Assembly (NCBI RefSeq): GCF_009718825.1
Contig: NZ_WNHB01000008.1
Location: forward strand, 1-64,000
Direction of reading: 5' to 3'
From: Terrilactibacillus tamarindi
GTDB taxonomy: Bacteria > Bacillota > Bacilli > Bacillales > Sporolactobacillaceae
DNA length: 64,000 bases
The notes below the pieces were generated by a model that made no database searches, was not told where the DNA came from, and saw only the letters and a list, made by a program, of their open reading frames with translations. The position numbers and the translations under genes are program-made. Below, in pieces: positions 9,935 through 18,082 of the stretch; the first letter of the stretch is position 1; each line of letters starts with the position of its first letter.

Positions 9935-11134
9935 GTGGCTAAAATTATTGCCATTAATGCTGGAAGCTCATCATTAAAGTTTCAACTTCTTGATATGCCT
10001 AAAGAACAGGTCATTGCAAAGGGATCTTTTGAACGAATAGGTCTCCCTCAATCCACTTTTTCTATGACATATAAAGGAGAAAAATGGGAAGAAACAACGT
10101 CTATTTTCGATCATAGTGATGCTGTACATATCCTCTTAGATTATCTGATTGATCGAGGAGTCGTGCAAACATTAACGGAAATAAGTGGCATTGGGCATCG
10201 TGTTGTTCATGGTGGAGAGGCTTTTGATGATTCGGCTTTAGTGACTGAAGATGTTCTAAAGAAAATTGAAGATTTGTCAGAACTTGCGCCATTACATAAT
10301 CCAGCAAACTTGGTTGGTATTCGAGCCTTTCAGAAAATTTTACCACATGTCCCTTCTGTCGTTGTATTTGATACGGCTTTTCATCAATCGATGCCTAAAG
10401 AATCGTATCTCTATAGTCTTCCTTATGAATATTACGAAAATTATAGTATTCGAAAATATGGATTTCATGGGACATCACATCAATATGTATCAATCAAAGC
10501 GGCAGAGATGTTAAATCGGCCATTAGAAGACTTGAAGCTTATCTCTTGTCATCTTGGAAACGGAGCCAGTATTACAGCCATCAAAGATGGGAAGTCATTT
10601 GATACTTCAATGGGATTTACACCGCTTGCGGGATTGACGATGGGTACACGATCTGGCGATATTGATCCTGCATTAATTCCATACATAATGGAAAAAACAG
10701 GTCAAAATGCGAATGAGGTTGTTAATGTTTTAAATAAGAAAAGTGGATTACTTGGATTATCGGGATTTTCGAGTGATTTAAGGGATATTGAATCCGAGAT
10801 GGTCAAAGGACATGAACGCGCTAAACTTGCACTTTCCATATTTGTTGAGAGAATTCAAAAATATATTGGATCATATGTTGCAAAAATGCAAGGTGTAGAT
10901 GCGATTATTTTTACGGCAGGCATCGGCGAAAATAGTTACCACATTAGGGAAAATGTGACTGACGGTCTAAAATGGATGGGTGTTGTTTTAGACAATGAAC
11001 GTAATCGAAAGGTTTCTGGAGAAACAATCATCAGTACACCAGAGTCAAAAGTGAAGGTTCTGGTCATTCCAACAAATGAGGAAGTAATGATTGCCAGAGA
11101 TACAATCCGAATTTCTGAAAAAGTCGATAGTTAA
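9935..11134 (+). CDS. ackA: Acetate kinase AckA
   Basis: AckA interconverts acetyl phosphate plus ADP and acetate plus ATP, the last step of overflow metabolism. The 399-residue protein carries the family signatures [14 protein letters not shown] at the N-terminus and GHRVVHGGE near residue 88, plus [18 protein letters not shown] and FTAGIGEN in order. The start is GTG 9935 after AGGGGTG. It stands alone between a diverged repeat and a strong terminator. No pta gene is in the window. Confidence 0.97.
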   Translation: MAKIIAINAGSSSLKFQLLDMPKEQVIAKGSFERIGLPQSTFSMTYKGEKWEETTSIFDHSDAVHILLDYLIDRGVVQTLTEISGIGHRVVHGGEAFDDSALVTEDVLKKIEDLSELAPLHNPANLVGIRAFQKILPHVPSVVVFDTAFHQSMPKESYLYSLPYEYYENYSIRKYGFHGTSHQYVSIKAAEMLNRPLEDLKLISCHLGNGASITAIKDGKSFDTSMGFTPLAGLTMGTRSGDIDPALIPYIMEKTGQNANEVVNVLNKKSGLLGLSGFSSDLRDIESEMVKGHERAKLALSIFVERIQKYIGSYVAKMQGVDAIIFTAGIGENSYHIRENVTDGLKWMGVVLDNERNRKVSGETIISTPESKVKVLVIPTNEEVMIARDTIRISEKVDS

Positions 11135-11139
11135 GAAGA

Positions 11140-11174
11140 AATGATCCAAACATTGTGTTGGATCATTTTTTTTT
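11140..11174 (+). terminator. Intrinsic terminator of ackA
   Basis: A 10-bp perfect stem (11140-11149 with 11158-11167), an 8-nt loop and a run of T residues, just after the stop codon. Confidence 0.92.
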
Positions 11175-11346
11175 AATAAAAGATAGGCAAAAAAATAAAT
11201 TAAGCTTTATGAACAGCTCGATAGCACACAAAAGAATGAGACGAAAATGACTTCATTAATACGTTTCTGTTACATAGAAAAACGTAAAGTTCCCGATGAA
11301 GGATTTTGAGTTTTTTAAATATGACAAATTTGTAAAAAAGCAAAAA

Positions 11347-11360
11347 TACAAGCGCTTACA
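11347..11360. promoter_or_regulatory. Weak cre-like site upstream of ald
   Basis: A near-palindrome centred on AAGCGCTT matches the CcpA cre consensus with two mismatches. It lies about 45 bp upstream of a TATAAT at 11396-11401, the position expected for activation. Tentative. Confidence 0.35.
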
Positions 11361-11462
11361 TAAATATTAGATCTTTTCAGATGATTTTAATACTATATAA
11401 TAGACATATAGATTAGTGTGAGAAGACATAACATAGGATGATAAGAATGTTTCCGCACAACC

Positions 11463-11476
11463 TATCAACGTTTTCA
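11463..11476 (-). promoter_or_regulatory. cre-like site in the ald leader
   Basis: On the reverse strand TGAAAACGTTGATA matches the cre consensus TGWAANCGNTNWCA at all but one position. It lies about 65 bp downstream of the TATAAT at 11396-11401, the position used for CcpA roadblock repression. The rest of the 480-bp region between ackA and ald shows nothing else I recognise. Confidence 0.5.
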
Positions 11477-11658
11477 TAAGATACTATTATTATATGTACG
11501 AGTTCGAAAAGGTCCTTCACTTTGTTACAGAAAATTAAAGGTCCGCCAGGGAAGAATGCCTTGTCAACTCATTCATTCATTCAATGGACCCTTCACTGCA
11601 GCATTAGTTCTATGCCTTTTTGAACGACTGAAAATCATTTTTGGGGAGGAATTTAGTC

Positions 11659-12792
11659 ATGCTTGTAGGTATTCCAAAGGAGATTAAAAACAACGAAAAC
11701 CGTGTTGCCATCACACCGGCGGGTGTCGCAAACTTAGTCCATGCAGGACATCGAGTTTTTGTTGAAAAATCAGCGGGAGTAGGATCAGGTTTTTTGGATG
11801 ATCAATATACTGTGGCTGGTGCAAAAATTGTTACAGCAGAAGAAGCTTGGTCTGTTGATATGGTGATGAAGGTAAAAGAACCACTACCTGAGGAATATGG
11901 ATATTTCCATGAAGGTCTTATTTTATTCACTTATTTACACTTGGCTCCAGAACCAGCATTAACAAAAGCCTTGACCGATAACAAGGTGGTTGGTATTGCA
12001 TACGAAACCGTTCAATTGTCAAATGGAGTCCTTCCATTATTAGTGCCAATGAGTGAAGTTGCTGGAAGAATGGCCACTCAACTTGGTGCGCAATTCCTTG
12101 AGCAACCACATGGTGGTAAAGGTATCTTACTTGGTGGTATACCTGGTGTAAGTAGAGGGAAAGTGGTTATTGTTGGTGGTGGTCATGTGGGAACGAATGC
12201 AGCAAAAGTTGCTATAGGTCTAGGTGCTGATGTGACCATTTTAGACTTGAATCCAGAACGTTTACGTCAATTGGATGATATTTTTGGTCATAGTATTAAT
12301 ACACTTATCTCTAACCCTTATAACCTAGCAGAAGCGGTTTCTGAGGCTGATCTTGTTGTAGGTGCTGTACTTATTCCTGGTGCTAAAGCCCCTAAACTTG
12401 TTACAGAAGACATGATAAAATCAATGAAAAATGGTTCAGTCATTATTGATGTTGCGATTGATCAAGGCGGAATTTTTGAAACAACGGACCGAATCACGAC
12501 TCATGATGATCCAACTTATGTCAAACATGGTGTTGTTCATTATGCTGTTGCTAACATGCCAGGTGCAGTTCCTAGGACGTCTACTCTTGGTTTAACAAAC
12601 TGTACAGTGCCGTATGCCATTCAAATTGCGAATAAAGGCTATGTAAAAGCGTGCTTAGAAGATGAAGCGTTGCTTAAAGGGATTAACACACTAGATGGGT
12701 ATGTCACATTTAAAGCTGTTGCTGAAGCGCATGGTTTAGAGTATAAAGAGGCAAAAGAACTTTTAGAATCAAGCCCTAGTCATATTATTTAA
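11659..12792 (+). CDS. ald: Alanine dehydrogenase Ald
   Basis: Ald oxidatively deaminates L-alanine to pyruvate with NAD. In Bacillus it supports growth on alanine and sporulation. The 377-residue protein has substrate-binding [18 protein letters not shown] at the N-terminus, the region EPLPEEYG near 74, and a Rossmann motif [21 protein letters not shown] near residue 170. The start is ATG 11659, eight bases after GGGGAGGA. An upstream TTG at 11641 lies in the ribosome binding site. A long leader with cre-like sites precedes it. Confidence 0.97.
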   Translation: MLVGIPKEIKNNENRVAITPAGVANLVHAGHRVFVEKSAGVGSGFLDDQYTVAGAKIVTAEEAWSVDMVMKVKEPLPEEYGYFHEGLILFTYLHLAPEPALTKALTDNKVVGIAYETVQLSNGVLPLLVPMSEVAGRMATQLGAQFLEQPHGGKGILLGGIPGVSRGKVVIVGGGHVGTNAAKVAIGLGADVTILDLNPERLRQLDDIFGHSINTLISNPYNLAEAVSEADLVVGAVLIPGAKAPKLVTEDMIKSMKNGSVIIDVAIDQGGIFETTDRITTHDDPTYVKHGVVHYAVANMPGAVPRTSTLGLTNCTVPYAIQIANKGYVKACLEDEALLKGINTLDGYVTFKAVAEAHGLEYKEAKELLESSPSHII

Positions 12793-12849
12793 TGGTGCGG
12801 TAACATTAAATATAATAGGTCTTTGTGCTGAATTTGAAATATAAATTAA

Positions 12850-12893
12850 AAACGAACCCCTAAATCTTTTTCCGATTTAGGGGTTCGTCATTT
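12850..12893. terminator. Bidirectional terminator between ald and pepQ
   Basis: A 15-bp perfect stem (12852-12866 with 12874-12888) lies between two convergent genes. The reverse strand has the better T-tract, from the A-run at 12847-12852, and the forward side has CATTTT. It should stop both transcripts. Confidence 0.88.
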
Positions 12894-12904
12894 TCAGTTA
12901 AACA

Positions 12905-14002
12905 TTAGGGGACGATAATGAACTCTTTTGGAAAACTTGTTAAAGATAAAGGACCGTCTTCACTAATATAAATGTCATCTTCAATGCGAACGCCGCCGAT
13001 ATTCGGAATATAAATGCCCGGTTCAATGGTAAAGACCATGCCCTTTGTTAATTTATTGTCGTTATTCATACTCATTGAAGGAGCTTCGTGTGCCCCTAAG
13101 CCTAATCCGTGTCCCAGTCGATGAGTGAAATAATCCCCATAACCTTTATCTGAGATGATTTGCCGGGCGATTTTATCAAGATCTCCAATACGGAAGTCGA
13201 TATTACAAGCTTCTATGGCTGCTTTTTCTGCCTTAAGAACGGTATTGTAAATATCAATCTGTGCATCTGAGGCATGTTTATAAGCAACTGTCCGTGTGAT
13301 ATCTGAACAATAGCCATCGACAATGACACCTAAGTCAAAAAGGACAAAATCACCTTCTTTAATTTGACGTGTCCCCGGGATACCATGCGGAAGGGCTGTT
13401 TTTTCTCCAGTTAAAACCATCGTGTCAAACGACATCTCTGAGTAGCCTCTTTTTGTCAGTTCGTATTCAATTTCAGCTACGATCGCTTGCTCGGTTCTTC
13501 CTTTTTTAATGGCATTAATACCTACTTTTACAGCATAGTCAGCCATCTCTCCGGCCTTTTTCAGGGCTTCTAACTCTCTAGCGTCTTTCCTATTTCTTAA
13601 GGTATTGATTATAGGTTCAATGGATATAAATGTGCAGGAACCATGATATTCTTTTAGTTTTAATGCTTTTTGATATGGTAGAGTGGACGTTTCGATAGCA
13701 ACTGTCTCACTTGTCTTACGCTTATCTTCCAACTGTTTTTTTACAAAAATCCACGGGTCTTCATGATCTTGGTAGCCAATAATGTCATATTCAAAACCTG
13801 ATTCAGACGCTCTTATGACTTCAAGTTCAGGGCAAACGAGAAATGGCGCATTATCTGGAAATACAAATAAACCAAGAAATCGTTCATGTGGATCACATTT
13901 GAAGTTTGTTAGATAGAACACATTTGTCGGATCAGAGATAAACGTAAATGCAGCATGATTGGATTTGAGCCATTCTTGAATTTTCACCAAACGTGTATTC
14001 AT
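12905..14002 (-). CDS. pepQ: M24 family Xaa-Pro dipeptidase
   Basis: This cytoplasmic metallopeptidase should release the N-terminal residue from X-Pro dipeptides. The 365-residue protein has a creatinase-like N-terminal domain (1-130) and a pita-bread M24 domain with metal ligands in LFDLGVIVDGYCSDITRT, the HRLGHGLGLGAHE histidine motif, and the glutamates of FTIEPGIY and GGVRIEDDI. I use ATG 14002, which follows AGGAGGGG. A longer reading from 14023 would start inside that ribosome binding site. It is transcribed towards ald. Confidence 0.92.
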   Translation of the reverse strand: MNTRLVKIQEWLKSNHAAFTFISDPTNVFYLTNFKCDPHERFLGLFVFPDNAPFLVCPELEVIRASESGFEYDIIGYQDHEDPWIFVKKQLEDKRKTSETVAIETSTLPYQKALKLKEYHGSCTFISIEPIINTLRNRKDARELEALKKAGEMADYAVKVGINAIKKGRTEQAIVAEIEYELTKRGYSEMSFDTMVLTGEKTALPHGIPGTRQIKEGDFVLFDLGVIVDGYCSDITRTVAYKHASDAQIDIYNTVLKAEKAAIEACNIDFRIGDLDKIARQIISDKGYGDYFTHRLGHGLGLGAHEAPSMSMNNDNKLTKGMVFTIEPGIYIPNIGGVRIEDDIYISEDGPLSLTSFPKEFIIVP

Positions 14003-14593
14003 TGAATCCCCTCCTAATGACATTTTAATGGAAAAAGTTTTTAAATCGGTTGCTTTTAAGAAGATGTAGGTTTTTAAGGAAGTGTGTCTTGCGTGTTCCT
14101 TAATTAGGAATACGCCGAGCTTTTGACACTGTTAAGGAATCAATCAACATCTTTTGAATAAAAGTCTTAATCAAAACCATGATTAAACTATGTAATCGAT
14201 TATGCTACAGTAGTAACACTTTGGTCAGATAGTTGAACATAGATTAACTTTAACATAGATGAAATATGATGTGTATGGAAAGCTCGTTTGACTTGTTATA
14301 ATATACCTAGGATTCAATGTTTATGAAATAGCTTTGGTCATGAGATGAATCAGCTTCTGAAAGGGCGTAAGTTAGTTAATCATATAGAGGATCTTCTTGC
14401 TGCTAATTTGTCACCTTTTTGAACGCGCACATTGTATAATAGAATGGGTACGGATAAATTATAGTGTGACCCCGAAATAATCAACATGAGTGGTAACTTA
14501 TTGTATAATCTTACAGTACATCGTGTTTGACAAGAACGTCTTATTCCCTAACTAATCTATAATAACCATTGTATAGAGAATGGTGGTGAAACA
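14003..14593. other. Divergent intergenic region between pepQ and ytoI
   Basis: About 590 bp without a credible gene. It holds three TATAAT-like hexamers on the forward strand (14297-14302, 14435-14440, 14514-14519), none with a good -35 at 16-18 bp, and an AAGGAA/TTCCTT inverted repeat near 14078-14103. It must contain promoters for both genes, but I cannot assign them and recognise no riboswitch. Confidence 0.4.
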
Positions 14594-15904
14594 ATGCCGA
14601 CAAAGCAAGAACGAATTATTCAATACATTATCAATTTAAAAAGTGGAGAAAAAATTTCAGTCCGTCAAATTGCAACCCAATTACATGTTAGTGAGGGTAC
14701 CGCTTATCGTGCCATTAAAGAAGCTGAGCACCAAGGATATGTAAGTACGATTGAACGTGTTGGCACTGTTAGAATAGATAATAAAGAAAAACGTACATTC
14801 GACGTGCTAACTTATTCAGAAGTTGTCAATATTGTAGACGGCACTGTTTTAGGTGGCGAGGGAGGCCTATTAAGGACACTTAATCGTTTTATCATCGGTG
14901 CTATGCAGTTAGATGCGATGCTTCGATATGTTGAAGCAGGTGATCTTTTAATCATAGGAAATCGCGAAAATGTTCATCAACATGCATTAAATAACGGCGC
15001 CTCGATGCTTATTACAGGGGGGTTCGATACCTCACAAGAAATTAAAAAAATGGCTAATGAATTAAACTTACCTATTATATCGACATCGTATGATACTTTT
15101 ACGGTTGCAACGATGATTAATCGAGCAATAGATGATCGGCTCATAAAAAAAGAAATCATGCATGTTGAAGATATTTTAACTCCTTTGACCCAAACGGCCT
15201 TTCTTTATGAAACGGATAAAGTTAAAGACTGGATCATCTTAAATCATGAAACATCACACCAACGTTATCCTGTCGTCAATCATGATCGAAAAGTAGTGGG
15301 TATCATAACGACGAGTGATGGATTAGATCATGATGAAAATAGCCAGATTAAAGATATTATGAACAAACAACCTATCACAGCTAGCCCATCGATGACGATT
15401 ACTTCCGCAGCACATATGATGATATGGGAAGATATCAAATGTTTACCCATTGTTGATGCTAACAAACGCCTTCTTGGCATTATCACTCAGCAAGATGTTC
15501 TAAAGGCCACACAAATCGCCCAACGTCAACCACAAGTTGGTGAAACAATAGAGGACAATATCGCATCACAAATTATTGAAAGTGATTCACATCAATCTCT
15601 GTATGAATGTGTTGTGACCCCTCAAATGACGGATCTATTTGGTAATCTATCTTATGGTACCCTAACATCGATTGTTACGATAGTAGGCCGAAGAGAAATG
15701 TCGCGTCATCGAAAAGGAGAACTTGCGATTGAGAATGTCTCTCTTTACTTATTTAAACCCATTCAAATTGATCAAAAGATACATATTAAACCGAACATCT
15801 TAGATCTAACGCGACGAAACAGTAAAATCGATATAGACGTGTTTGTCCATGATACACTATGTGGTAAAGCGATGCTCAGTGTCCAATTTATCCCGCATTC
15901 CTAA
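14594..15904 (+). CDS. ytoI: YtoI-like protein: HTH, DRTGG, CBS pair and hot-dog domains
   Basis: The role is unknown; it is a candidate ligand-sensing transcription regulator. The 436 residues read as an N-terminal winged helix (about 1-60, with VRQIATQLHVSEGTAYRAIKEA), a DRTGG domain (about 70-180), two CBS repeats (about 185-310) that usually bind adenosyl nucleotides, and a MaoC/thioesterase-like hot-dog domain at the C-terminus (about 320-436). The order ytoI-nrnA-ytrI-ytrH-dnaE matches B. subtilis. The ATG at 14594 follows GGTGGTG. Confidence 0.9.
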   Translation: MPTKQERIIQYIINLKSGEKISVRQIATQLHVSEGTAYRAIKEAEHQGYVSTIERVGTVRIDNKEKRTFDVLTYSEVVNIVDGTVLGGEGGLLRTLNRFIIGAMQLDAMLRYVEAGDLLIIGNRENVHQHALNNGASMLITGGFDTSQEIKKMANELNLPIISTSYDTFTVATMINRAIDDRLIKKEIMHVEDILTPLTQTAFLYETDKVKDWIILNHETSHQRYPVVNHDRKVVGIITTSDGLDHDENSQIKDIMNKQPITASPSMTITSAAHMMIWEDIKCLPIVDANKRLLGIITQQDVLKATQIAQRQPQVGETIEDNIASQIIESDSHQSLYECVVTPQMTDLFGNLSYGTLTSIVTIVGRREMSRHRKGELAIENVSLYLFKPIQIDQKIHIKPNILDLTRRNSKIDIDVFVHDTLCGKAMLSVQFIPHS

Positions 15905-16024
15905 AAAAGGTTTTTTATATAAATATCAGCTTACAGTAATCATCAATGCAATGTAAATGATTGATTTTCTGAGATAGTCTGAGATAGAAGGATCACTACA
16001 TTTAGATAGACAAGGAGATAACGC

Positions 16025-16951
16025 ATGATCGAAGATATTTTAGCTTGCATAAAAGAGTATGAAACCATTATTATTCACCGTCATATTAGACCTGACCCAG
16101 ATGCGCTTGGCTCACAAGGTGGACTTCAGTTATTAATTAAAGATAATTATCCTGGGAAGAAGGTTTATGTTGTAGGCGAGGAAGTTCCATCATTAATGTT
16201 TTTAAACCGTATGGACATCATTGATGACAGCATTTATCAAAATGCACTTGTCATTGTTTGTGATACAGCCAATCAAGATCGAGTAAGTGATAACCGATAT
16301 CACCTCGGACAGAAGTTAATTAAAATAGATCACCATCCTGTCGTTGATCAATATGGAGATATTCAATGGGTGGATACAACGGCAAGTTCAGTGAGTGAAA
16401 TGATTGCGAGTATCTATTTGAAAAAACCTGAACTCACCTTGTCAGCGGAAGCAGCTAGACTACTATATGCTGGAATCATTGGTGATACAGGACGTTTTCT
16501 TTTTCCAAATGCAACGCCAGAAACGTTTCACATTGTATCCCAATTAGTGGCGAAGCCTTTTAGTCGGCAAAGTCTCTACGAATCGTTATATAAATCGAGC
16601 TTAGCTGTTATGCATTTAAAAGGTTATGTGCTCCAACATTTTGATCTAAACGAGTTAGGACTCGGATCCATTCGATTAACACGTGAAGTACTTGATTCAT
16701 TTCAAGTGAATTCACAAGAAGCTTCACAGTTAGTGAGTGCCTTCTCTGATGTGGAAAATCTGAAGGTTTGGGTTGTGTTCGTTCAAGAAGAAGATCAAAT
16801 CCGAGCTCGCATTCGTTCAAAAGGACCCAAAATCAATACGATTGCGGGAAAATACCATGGTGGAGGGCATCCTCTGGCATCTGGCGCAACGGTTTATTCT
16901 TGGGAAGAGGCTGATTCATTAATGCGAGATTTAAATAACTTGTTAAATTAA
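16025..16951 (+). CDS. nrnA: Oligoribonuclease / pAp phosphatase NrnA
   Basis: NrnA degrades 2-5 nt RNA oligomers and hydrolyses pAp to AMP. It is a DHH/DHHA1 phosphoesterase of 308 residues: HRHIRPDPDALGSQGG near residue 19, VCDTANQDR near 79, the DHH motif KIDHHPVVDQYG near 101, and the C-terminal DHHA1 glycine-rich GGGHPLASGA near 281. The ATG follows CAAGGAGATA. Its end overlaps the convergent ytrI gene by 4 bp. Confidence 0.94.
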   Translation: MIEDILACIKEYETIIIHRHIRPDPDALGSQGGLQLLIKDNYPGKKVYVVGEEVPSLMFLNRMDIIDDSIYQNALVIVCDTANQDRVSDNRYHLGQKLIKIDHHPVVDQYGDIQWVDTTASSVSEMIASIYLKKPELTLSAEAARLLYAGIIGDTGRFLFPNATPETFHIVSQLVAKPFSRQSLYESLYKSSLAVMHLKGYVLQHFDLNELGLGSIRLTREVLDSFQVNSQEASQLVSAFSDVENLKVWVVFVQEEDQIRARIRSKGPKINTIAGKYHGGGHPLASGATVYSWEEADSLMRDLNNLLN

Positions 16952-17454
16952 CGTTCTTTTTCATCGATGTGAACAATTCTTACATTGACTTCAAGAGTTG
17001 AAAAAATGATTAGAGTTTGGATTTTAAATTGATAATCCATACGGTCGGTTGTATACGTTCTTTTTTCAATGATGTTATAGATAAGATCTTTATTTACGGC
17101 AACGGACTCAATGTCATTATTAATTAATGAACGTAAGTCTCTCGTCATTTGATCTTCTAAATCATAACGTAAAATTTTTCCAATTTTTGATTTCTCTATG
17201 TTGACTTTAATATCTTGAATGGTGATTTTCTTTTCAAGTAGTTCATTCTTCTGGTCTTGTTCTTCTAATAGCGTTTTTTTATGCGCTTGAAGTGTTTTAA
17301 TCTTTGTCTCTTGTTCTTTGATCTTTTGTATTTGCCTCTCTTGCGCCATTCCAAAAAGGAGAATAAAGAAAGAAAAACCAATTATCGTTCCTATGATAAT
17401 TCCCGCTAAAAATCTTTGCCAACTGGGCATGCGATAGTAGGGTGGTAGTCTCAT
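16948..17454 (-). CDS. ytrI: Sporulation membrane protein YtrI
   Basis: A sporulation protein whose mechanism is unknown; in B. subtilis ytrHI is made in the mother cell under sigma-E and is needed for efficient sporulation. The 168-residue protein has a short basic N-terminus, one transmembrane helix (about residues 15-33) and then a strongly charged coiled coil (about 34-80), ending in a small domain. The start lies 4 bp after ytrH with the ribosome binding site inside its end, so the two are co-transcribed. Confidence 0.88.
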   Translation of the reverse strand: MRLPPYYRMPSWQRFLAGIIIGTIIGFSFFILLFGMAQERQIQKIKEQETKIKTLQAHKKTLLEEQDQKNELLEKKITIQDIKVNIEKSKIGKILRYDLEDQMTRDLRSLINNDIESVAVNKDLIYNIIEKRTYTTDRMDYQFKIQTLIIFSTLEVNVRIVHIDEKER

Positions 17455-17458
17455 GAGT

Positions 17459-17785
17459 TTATTCCTGTGTAATCCAATGAATGATAATGCTTGCCGTATG
17501 GGCGCCGGTCATAGCTGAAGCAATTAATAACAAATGTTTAACCACTTCGATAGGAGAGCCATCTAAGAAACCTTTCTCAAGATTCTCGATTGTATCAAAA
17601 GTGCCACCGATAGCTGTAACAACAGCCCAAATTTTCATGTTAGATGCCAGTCGGTTCATTTCAGAGAAAGCGGGACTACTGACAAAAAAAGCACCAATTC
17701 CTCCAATAATGCAGCCGCCAATAATAACTCCAAAAGCAATAAAGAAATTCATAATGGCTGTCGTTGCAAACATCCGAAAGTCCAT
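17459..17785 (-). CDS. ytrH: Sporulation membrane protein YtrH
   Basis: A small integral membrane protein of 108 residues with three or so hydrophobic segments (IMNFFIAFGVIIGGCIIGGI near the N-terminus, then IWAVVTAIGGTF and a C-terminal MTGAHTASIIIHW). It belongs to the conserved YtrH sporulation family. I use ATG 17785, nine bases after AAGGAG. An ATG at 17806 overlaps that ribosome binding site. It is first in the reverse-strand ytrHI pair, lying between nrnA and dnaE as in B. subtilis. Confidence 0.88.
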   Translation of the reverse strand: MDFRMFATTAIMNFFIAFGVIIGGCIIGGIGAFFVSSPAFSEMNRLASNMKIWAVVTAIGGTFDTIENLEKGFLDGSPIEVVKHLLLIASAMTGAHTASIIIHWITQE

Positions 17786-17839
17786 ACCCTTCAACTCCTT
17801 AAACATGACTGCGTTTTAGAGACAGAATGCCATAGTTAC

Positions 17840-17869
17840 ATCATATGGACGAGACCTCTGAGGTATGAT
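17840..17869 (-). promoter_or_regulatory. Candidate sigma-E promoter of ytrHI
   Basis: On the reverse strand TCATACC is followed 14-15 bp later by CATATGAT, close to the sigma-E pattern (ATA-type -35, CATACAAT-like -10). It sits about 55 bp before ytrH. Assigned mainly from family knowledge that ytrHI is sigma-E dependent. Confidence 0.4.
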
Positions 17870-17904
17870 AGATTTACAGAATATATTAAGGAATCGATGC
17901 TTAT

Positions 17905-18059
17905 ATAAAGTGAAGCTTCCATCAGAGGGGGTTTTCTTCATCCCCCACTGATGGTTAGCTGAACCAATCGGACCTTTACGGGCAGTTGATCTCCCACCTA
18001 TCTTCTTTGACTACTCAGAATCTTGAGGTGGGGGTCTCTACTTGCCGTTAAGGCGGGAG
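17905..18059 (+). repeat. Structured intergenic repeat, copy B (full length)
   Basis: This is the most complete of three related elements. It contains an inverted repeat (CCATCAG, A, GGGGG around 17919-17931 with CCCCC, A, CTGATGG around 17942-17954), a second hairpin (CCCACCT near 17992 with AGGTGGG near 18026), and a small GCC/GGC hairpin near 18045-18055. It ends 10 bp before the dnaE ribosome binding site. No open reading frame lies inside it. It could be a non-autonomous mobile element or a structured RNA. Confidence 0.75.
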
Positions 18060-18082
18060 AAATAAGGAAAGGAGGATATAAA

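Noticed and set aside
18023-18082. Longer N-terminus of DnaE
   Set aside because: These codons lie inside the intergenic repeat, upstream of a strong ribosome binding site that points to ATG 18083.
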